Below, in pieces: positions 9,201-12,271 of a DNA stretch of 12,271 nt. The DNA is from Noviherbaspirillum sp. (lineage in GTDB: Bacteria; Pseudomonadota; Gammaproteobacteria; Burkholderiales; Burkholderiaceae), in assembly GCA_028292785.1 (NCBI GenBank), contig JAQGLQ010000139.1, positions 1-12,271 on the forward strand, in the 5' to 3' direction. Numbering within the stretch: the first letter of the stretch is position 1; each line of letters opens with the position of its first letter. The position numbers and the translations under genes are program-made. The notes beneath the pieces were generated by a model that was not told the DNA's origin, ran no database searches, and worked only from the letters and a program-made list of their open reading frames with translations.

Positions 9201-9880
9201 TATTCCGTACCCTGGTCGCCGATGACATCCCGCTCAACGCCGGCTGCCTCAAGCCGCTGCGGATCGTCGTACCCGAAGGCTCGATGCTCAATCCGAGCTT
9301 CCCAGCCGCCGTGGTAGCCGGCAACGTCGAGACCTCGACCTGTATTACCAATGCCTTGTTTGGCGCATTGGGCGTGCTTGCAGGTAGCCAGCCCACGATG
9401 AACAATCTCACCTTCGGCAATGCGCGCTATCAGTATTACGAAACTATTTCCGGCGGCTCCGGCGCGGGCGCGGGATTCGCTGGCGCTTCGGTAGTGCAGA
9501 CCCATATGACCAACTCGCGCATGACCGATCCCGAGGTACTGGAGCAGCGCTTCCCGGTAAGGGTAGAGCGCTATGCGATCCGCGAGGCCTCTGGCGGCAA
9601 CGGCCGCTGGCGCGGCGGTAACGGCGGCATACGCACCCTGCGCTTCCTGGCTCCAATGACAGTGGCCATCCTGAGCAACGGCTTCCGCCATCCCGCATTC
9701 GGCTTGCAGGGCGGTGGACCCGGCGCCGTTGGCCAGGCGCGCGTACTGCGCGCCGACGGCAGTGTTGAGCCACTGGACCATGCCGACCAGGCGCAACTGC
9801 AGGCGGGCGATGCTTTTGAGATCGAAACCCCGGGTGGCGGCGGATTCGGTGCCCTGGGTAGTGACCCGGAGGGCACATGA
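6236..9880 (+). CDS. Fused hydantoinase A/B, 5-oxoprolinase-type ATP-dependent amidohydrolase
   Basis: This large cytoplasmic enzyme (1214 residues) opens a cyclic amide using ATP. 5-oxoproline to glutamate is the best-known reaction of the fused form; hydantoins and N-methylhydantoin are alternatives. The HyuA half opens with IDRGGTFTD (about residues 17-25), then [15 protein letters not shown] (about 78-92) and the nucleotide-site motif [13 protein letters not shown] (about 289-301). The HyuB half begins near residue 700 with [20 protein letters not shown] and contains [32 protein letters not shown] and [18 protein letters not shown]. It ends with the characteristic ETPGGGGFG. The length and the [12 protein letters not shown] and LLVTRGFRD segments resemble eukaryotic-type 5-oxoprolinase more than separate HyuA/HyuB pairs. 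ATG 6236 overlaps the regulator stop; ATG 6251 is possible. Neither has a good ribosome site, so translational coupling is likely. The exact substrate is unresolved. Confidence 0.9.
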   Translation: MSAAVMIADQGRWEFWIDRGGTFTDIVGKRPDGVLVSAKLLSENPEQYEDAGVQGIRQLLGLKHGEPVPAERVAVVRMGTTVATNALLERKGAQVLLLVTRGFRDGLRIAYQSRPRLFDLEIVLPDMLYENVVEVNERMGAGGEVITPLDESGVRTALQAARQHGLSSVAIAFMHGYLNPAHEERVAELARDAGFAQVSVSHRVSPLIRFVARGDTTVVDAYLSPVLRAYVDRVAGALPGVRLQFMQSNGGLTDARSFQGKDAVLSGPAGGIVGMAHVSRAAGFDRAIGFDMGGTSTDVSHFAGEYERSFDTMVAGVRLRAPMMSIHTVAAGGGSILRFDGARLRVGPESAGANPGPACYRRGGPLAVTDANVLLGRIQPRFFPAVFGPNADALLDDEVVRERFGQLAEQVSASGRAISPEQLAHGFLEIAVANMANAIKRISVQRGYDVTRYTLTTFGGAGGQHACAVADELGMSRVLIHPLAGVLSAYGIGLALPTAIRERSVERRFDADGERDAREIAAALADAARAELQVQGNADGTEITVVCRLFLRYEGTDTALPVPLGEAGAMRTAFEQAYRQRFSFLMPERPLIIESAVAEATTGSGTVQSGREQPQRRSGDPEVAAVVPMHVGDDWLNCPLYRSADLQPGDVLAGPASISDANSTTVIDPGWRARVTKEGNILLERVQPRSQRRALGTDADPVMLEIFNNLFMSIAEQMGYRLQNTAHSVNIKERLDFSCAIFDANGGLVANAPHIPVHLGSMGASVRAVVAANGERMRPGDAYVLNNPYAGGTHLPDVTVITPVFGHDGGAPLFYVGSRGHHADIGGISPGSMPPSSVSIEDEGVLITNFQLVKQGHFREAEMRELLLGARHPVRNVEQNLADLRAQVAANEKGREELLRMVDYYGLEVVQAYMRHVQDNAEESVRRAIDRLQDGSYVLNMDNGARIAVSVKVDHADRSAVIDFSGSSAQQPDNFNAPSAITTAAVLYVFRTLVADDIPLNAGCLKPLRIVVPEGSMLNPSFPAAVVAGNVETSTCITNALFGALGVLAGSQPTMNNLTFGNARYQYYETISGGSGAGAGFAGASVVQTHMTNSRMTDPEVLEQRFPVRVERYAIREASGGNGRWRGGNGGIRTLRFLAPMTVAILSNGFRHPAFGLQGGGPGAVGQARVLRADGSVEPLDHADQAQLQAGDAFEIETPGGGGFGALGSDPEGT

Positions 9881-10152
9881 TGCCCGCGCAGACTCCGCTT
9901 GCCGGACTCCCTTCGGTGCACGGTACGCCTGTGCATATCGGGTTTCCCGGCGTGATCGGTATCGAAGGTGTCGCCCGTCCTCTCTATGGAGATGCCGTCG
10001 AAGTGTGTGACGACGAGCTGCCAGTCTTCTGGGCCTGCGGCCTTACGCTGCAATCCGCGATCTGCACCGCGCGGATGCCGTTTTACGTCACTCATTCTCC
10101 AGGTTGCCTGCCGGCGACCGACCTGCTGAACCGCCGGCTTGCCATCATCTAG
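9877..10152 (+). pseudogene. C-terminal remnant of a DUF1445 (YcsI / D-glutamate cyclase family) protein
   Basis: This 91-codon frame resembles only the last third of DUF1445 proteins, which are usually about 260 residues. From about residue 10 it matches the pattern VHGTPVHIG, an IGI strand, [10 protein letters not shown] and the hallmark [13 protein letters not shown], ending in [12 protein letters not shown]. In the family the last motif normally reads THxPGHMxxTD, so the conserved histidine is cysteine here. The N-terminal two thirds are missing because the frame begins at the four-base overlap with the HyuAB stop (9877-9880). The simplest explanation is an internal deletion that fused the tail of the gene to a new start. 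It could still be translated by coupling, but enzyme activity seems unlikely. Family members include the mammalian D-glutamate cyclase that makes 5-oxo-D-proline, which fits a 5-oxoprolinase-like neighbour. Confidence 0.72.
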
Positions 10153-10183
10153 GGTCCCGTCCACTTCACGATTTTAGCCTACC

Positions 10184-11365
10184 ATGACCGATCAGCCAGT
10201 AGCAGACACATCGACGCATCGTTATCCAGATTCCCCCATTTATCTCGATTACGCAGCCACGACTCCGGTCGATCCGCGCGTCGCCGAGAAGATGCTGGAG
10301 TTCATGACACAGCGTTTCGGCAATCCCGCCAGCGTCTCGCACAGCTTCGGCATGGATGCCGCGATGGCAGTCGAAATGGCGCGTGCCCAGGTGGCGCGGC
10401 TCATAAACGTATCAGCAGCGGAGATCGTCTGGACCTCCGGCGCCACCGAGTCGAACAACCTGGCGCTCAAGGGCGTGGCCCACGCCCTGCGCGAGCGCGG
10501 CCGTCACCTGGTGACGGTGACGACCGAGCACAAGTCGGTGCTGGATTCCATGCGGCGCCTGGAGCGGCAGGGATTCGAGGTGACTTATCTGCGCCCGGGC
10601 AGTGACGGCCTGCTTGACCCGAATGAATTCGCCGGGGCGCTACGCGACGACACTGTTCTCGCGTCCGTCATGCTGGTCAATAACGAGATCGGCGTCATTC
10701 AGCCGATCGCGGCGCTATCGGAGATTTGCCGTCGCAAAAACGTGTTCCTGCATGTGGACGCAGTGCAGGCTGCGGGCAAGTTGCCGGTCGATGCGCGCGA
10801 GCTCGGCGCCGATCTGATGTCGCTTAGTGCGCACAAGGTCTATGGACCGAAAGGCGTCGGCGCGTTGTATGTGCGCTCGGCGCCGGAGCTGCGGCTGGAA
10901 GCGCAGATCGATGGCGGCGGCCATGAGCAGGGCCGACGGTCGGGAACGCTAGCCACGCACCAGATCGTCGGCATGGGCATTGCATTTGAGATTGCCCGCA
11001 GGGAGCTGCAAGAAGAAAGCGCGCGTATCACCGCATTGCGCGGCCTGCTTGAGAGTGGACTGTCTGCCATCCCCGGCGTGCATTTCAACGGCTGCGTGCG
11101 ACAGCGCGTTGCGCATAACCTGAACGTAAGTTTTGCTGGCGCACGCGCCGGGATACCGGAGCAATTGCTGGCCAAGGTCGCGGTATCAGGCGGCTCGGCC
11201 TGCAATTCGGCCAGTGCCGGGCCGTCCTACGTGTTGAAGGAACTGGGGCTTTCCGACGAACTTGCCCGCAATGCCATCCGGATCTCCATCGGGCGCTTCA
11301 CGACGGATGAAGAAATCCGGTTTGTGCTGGAGCAGCTGCGCCAGTCGATGCCGCATTACAGCTGA
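10184..11365 (+). CDS. Cysteine desulfurase, IscS/NifS type (group I)
   Basis: This PLP enzyme of 393 residues takes sulfur from cysteine, giving alanine and a protein-bound persulfide for Fe-S cluster or other sulfur delivery. Visible hallmarks are IYLDYAATTPVDPRV (from residue 19), FGNPAS, SGATESNN, the cofactor-stacking histidine in TTEHKSV (H116), HVDAVQAAGK (D192, Q195), the PLP lysine in SAHKVYGPKG (K218) and the catalytic cysteine in GGSACNSAS (C340). GGGHEQGRRSGT also fits IscS. The N-terminus carries about 14 more residues than housekeeping IscS. The C-terminus stops soon after the last helix and appears to lack the conserved tail that binds the IscU scaffold. No iscU, iscA or iscR lies nearby, so this may be a dedicated paralogue. 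It sits 31 bases after the DUF1445 remnant; ATG 10184 has no clear Shine-Dalgarno. Confidence 0.93.
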   Translation: MTDQPVADTSTHRYPDSPIYLDYAATTPVDPRVAEKMLEFMTQRFGNPASVSHSFGMDAAMAVEMARAQVARLINVSAAEIVWTSGATESNNLALKGVAHALRERGRHLVTVTTEHKSVLDSMRRLERQGFEVTYLRPGSDGLLDPNEFAGALRDDTVLASVMLVNNEIGVIQPIAALSEICRRKNVFLHVDAVQAAGKLPVDARELGADLMSLSAHKVYGPKGVGALYVRSAPELRLEAQIDGGGHEQGRRSGTLATHQIVGMGIAFEIARRELQEESARITALRGLLESGLSAIPGVHFNGCVRQRVAHNLNVSFAGARAGIPEQLLAKVAVSGGSACNSASAGPSYVLKELGLSDELARNAIRISIGRFTTDEEIRFVLEQLRQSMPHYS

Positions 11366-11380
11366 TCTGTTGCGTGGCAA

Positions 11381-11402
11381 ACCTCGTCGTTCAGGGCGAG
11401 GT
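11381..11402. other. Hairpin after the cysteine desulfurase gene, also near the TnpA stop
   Basis: ACCTCG and CGAGGT form a 6-base-pair stem around a 10-base loop, 15 bases beyond the cysteine desulfurase stop. It lacks a T tract on the plus strand. It sits immediately outside the TnpA stop codon on the minus strand. It may be part of the right end of the IS200-like element or a weak terminator between the convergent genes. Confidence 0.35.
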
Positions 11403-11809
11403 CAAGAGCGCGGGCGGCGTAGCCGCCCCTGAGTTTTCCAGACGGGCGTCTGCTGCTGTTCGATGTACTGCCGGAAAATTTCGATCGGCGCGCCGCCACA
11501 ACTTCCTGCGAAGTACGACGGCGACCATAATGTGCCGGCCCAAAGCCTTGCTCGAATGCTTGGGTAGTCCTTTTTTCGGATCACCCTGCTCGAGACCCCC
11601 TTGAGGCTATTGACCAAGCTGGACACGGCAACCTTGGGAGGATAATTAACCAGAAGATGCACATGATCATCCTCCCCCTCGAACTCGACGAGCTCTGCCT
11701 CAAAGTTCTTGCAAACGCTTGAAAAGATCGGCCGAAGGTCGACGAGAACCTCTCGCGTGAATACATTTCGGCGGTATTTTGTCACGAAGACCAAATGTAG
11801 CGTCTGCAC
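11402..11809 (-). CDS. tnpA: IS200/IS605 family TnpA (Y1 HUH transposase), probably missing its usual start
   Basis: This single-strand DNA transposase of about 135 residues shows the family core. LHLVFVTKYRRNVF is near the start, the metal-binding HUH motif is DDHVHLLV (H49 and H51), and the conserved stretches NSLKGVSSR and LWSPSYFAGSCGG follow. The catalytic tyrosine lies in RQYIEQQ (Y115, with Q119 three residues later). The catalytic residues are intact. The N-terminus is odd. The only standard start is GTG 11809, directly before the first beta strand and without a Shine-Dalgarno. The frame stays open upstream to a TAG at 11843-11845 but offers no ATG, so the normal first ~10 residues may lack a start. 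The C-terminal codons overlap the hairpin at 11412-11428. Function cannot be judged from sequence alone. Confidence 0.85.
   Translation of the reverse strand: MQTLHLVFVTKYRRNVFTREVLVDLRPIFSSVCKNFEAELVEFEGEDDHVHLLVNYPPKVAVSSLVNSLKGVSSRVIRKKDYPSIRARLWAGTLWSPSYFAGSCGGAPIEIFRQYIEQQQTPVWKTQGRLRRPRS
11412..11428. repeat. Perfect hairpin inside the 3' end of tnpA
   Basis: GGGCGGC and GCCGCCC form a 7-base-pair perfect stem with a 3-base loop (GTA). It overlaps the last codons of tnpA and lies where a right-end recognition hairpin of an IS200/IS605 element would be expected. Another short palindrome, CAGACG-GG-CGTCTG, lies just inside at 11439-11452. Confidence 0.55.
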
Positions 11810-11850
11810 GATCTGCGCGCATGTATTGAATAAAATTGTCCTCTACTTTT

Positions 11851-11871
11851 GATGTCTGCTTTCGCAGCATC
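11851..11871. repeat. Imperfect hairpin upstream of tnpA (candidate left end)
   Basis: GATG-t-CTGC and GCAG-CATC pair to give eight base pairs with a single unpaired base and a 4-base loop (TTTC). It lies about 40 bases upstream of the tnpA GTG. Imperfect hairpins with an unpaired base are what TnpA proteins of this family recognise at element ends. Its assignment as the left end is inference from position and shape. Confidence 0.4.
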
Positions 11872-11941
11872 GAACAGGCGCAATGGCGGTCTGCTTCTGG
11901 CCGGTAAGCGTCTTCGATAATTGAGTGCCGCCTGCCCGTTA

Positions 11942-12205
11942 TCAGTCAGTAGACCCAGGTTTCAGTGACCCAATAAAATCCAGTACCTCGTTCTCCCGAT
12001 TGTCGCTAACGAGTTGGGCCGGCGTCTTGCCGTCAAATACCGGCAACGGCTCATTCATCCAGACATTTGCCGCAGCATCGGTTCCCACAATGCTTCGAAT
12101 CCGGTGCATGACTGTGTAATAGGCCTGTGCTTTGCGTGATTGCGCCTGAAACCGTGCGCGCAGTGCTTCAACAGCTTGAGGAGAAAGGGATTTGTCTTCA
12201 GTCAT
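11942..12205 (-). CDS. Small MbcA/ParS/Xre-type (DUF2384) antitoxin-like protein, no toxin in view
   Basis: This 87-residue protein has a charged N-terminal helical part (about residues 8-35) followed by a segment typical of the DUF2384 / MbcA-ParS-Xre toxin-binding domain: GTDAAANVWMNEPLPVFDGKTPAQLV (about 41-66), then RENEVLDFIGSL. Such proteins usually neutralise RES-domain NAD-degrading toxins encoded next door. Many also have an N-terminal helix-turn-helix, which is not evident here. ATG 12205 is preceded by GGCGGA at a spacing of about five bases. No toxin gene lies downstream (toward 11941); the IS200-like element is there instead. Upstream sequence runs out at 12271, so a partner further out cannot be excluded. 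Solitary chromosomal DUF2384 proteins also exist, so an antitoxin role is only a family-based suggestion. Confidence 0.68.
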   Translation of the reverse strand: MTEDKSLSPQAVEALRARFQAQSRKAQAYYTVMHRIRSIVGTDAAANVWMNEPLPVFDGKTPAQLVSDNRENEVLDFIGSLKPGSTD

Positions 12206-12271
12206 CAGGATCCGCCGGTTCCGAACGCACAGGCAGGCCTGCGCATCTCTATAAGTCGTCGGTCATCATAC

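Larger units (their letters stand above)
11381..11871 (-). mobile_element. IS200/IS605-type element with a single tnpA (ends approximate)
   Basis: A tnpA gene on the minus strand is bracketed by short hairpins: one at 11851-11871 on its upstream side and two at 11412-11428 and 11381-11402 on its downstream side. IS200/IS605 elements move as single-stranded DNA and are bounded by subterminal hairpins instead of inverted repeats, so this arrangement fits. No tnpB is present. The exact cleavage sites cannot be placed from one copy; the limits given are simply the outer hairpin edges. Confidence 0.55.

Noticed and set aside
8060..9796. 578-codon open frame on the minus strand opposite HyuAB
   Set aside because: It runs antisense to a clearly conserved HyuB domain, has a low-complexity composition rich in His/Gln/Ala/Arg and no recognisable motif. 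Long antisense frames are common opposite GC-rich genes.
12206..12271. Possible -10-like TTATAG on the minus strand upstream of the DUF2384 gene
   Set aside because: The matching -35 region cannot be identified before the window ends, so no promoter is claimed.

Overview
The window is a GC-rich, tightly packed stretch of chromosome. It suggests a proteobacterium, most likely a betaproteobacterium of the Burkholderiales type; that guess rests on base composition, gene style and remembered family resemblance, not on any marker gene. There is no rRNA, tRNA or CRISPR array, and no gene-free stretch longer than about 140 bases.

Positions 18-10152 form one plus-strand block that reads like a single operon, with 4-base ATGA overlaps at most junctions. 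First come three components of a branched-chain-amino-acid-type (HAAT/Liv) ABC importer: a fused LivH-LivM permease, a LivG-like ATPase and a LivF-like ATPase. The periplasmic binding protein is not in view. Next is a two-gene oxidoreductase: a fumarate reductase/succinate dehydrogenase-like flavoprotein, and a 128-residue protein carrying only the plant-type 2Fe-2S domain of the usual iron-sulfur subunit. Then follow a winged-helix MarR-like regulator broken by an apparent one-base insertion, and a 1214-residue fused hydantoinase A/B (5-oxoprolinase-type) ATP-dependent amidohydrolase. The block ends with a 91-codon remnant of a DUF1445 (YcsI / D-glutamate cyclase family) protein.

My reading, as inference, is a catabolic unit. 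The Liv importer brings in a small amide or amino-acid-like compound, perhaps a lactam or hydantoin. The flavin/2Fe-2S pair oxidises or reduces it, and the HyuAB fusion opens the ring using ATP. The DUF1445 remnant supports 5-oxoproline or D-glutamate chemistry, because that family includes the enzyme making 5-oxo-D-proline. The true substrate cannot be read from the sequence.

A group I (IscS/NifS-type) cysteine desulfurase follows at 10184-11365, 31 bases downstream and on the same strand. It may serve the Fe-S protein or be an independent gene.

The right end (11366-12271) is accessory in character. On the minus strand it holds an IS200/IS605-type TnpA flanked by hairpins, and a small MbcA/ParS/Xre-type (DUF2384) antitoxin-like gene with no toxin partner in view.
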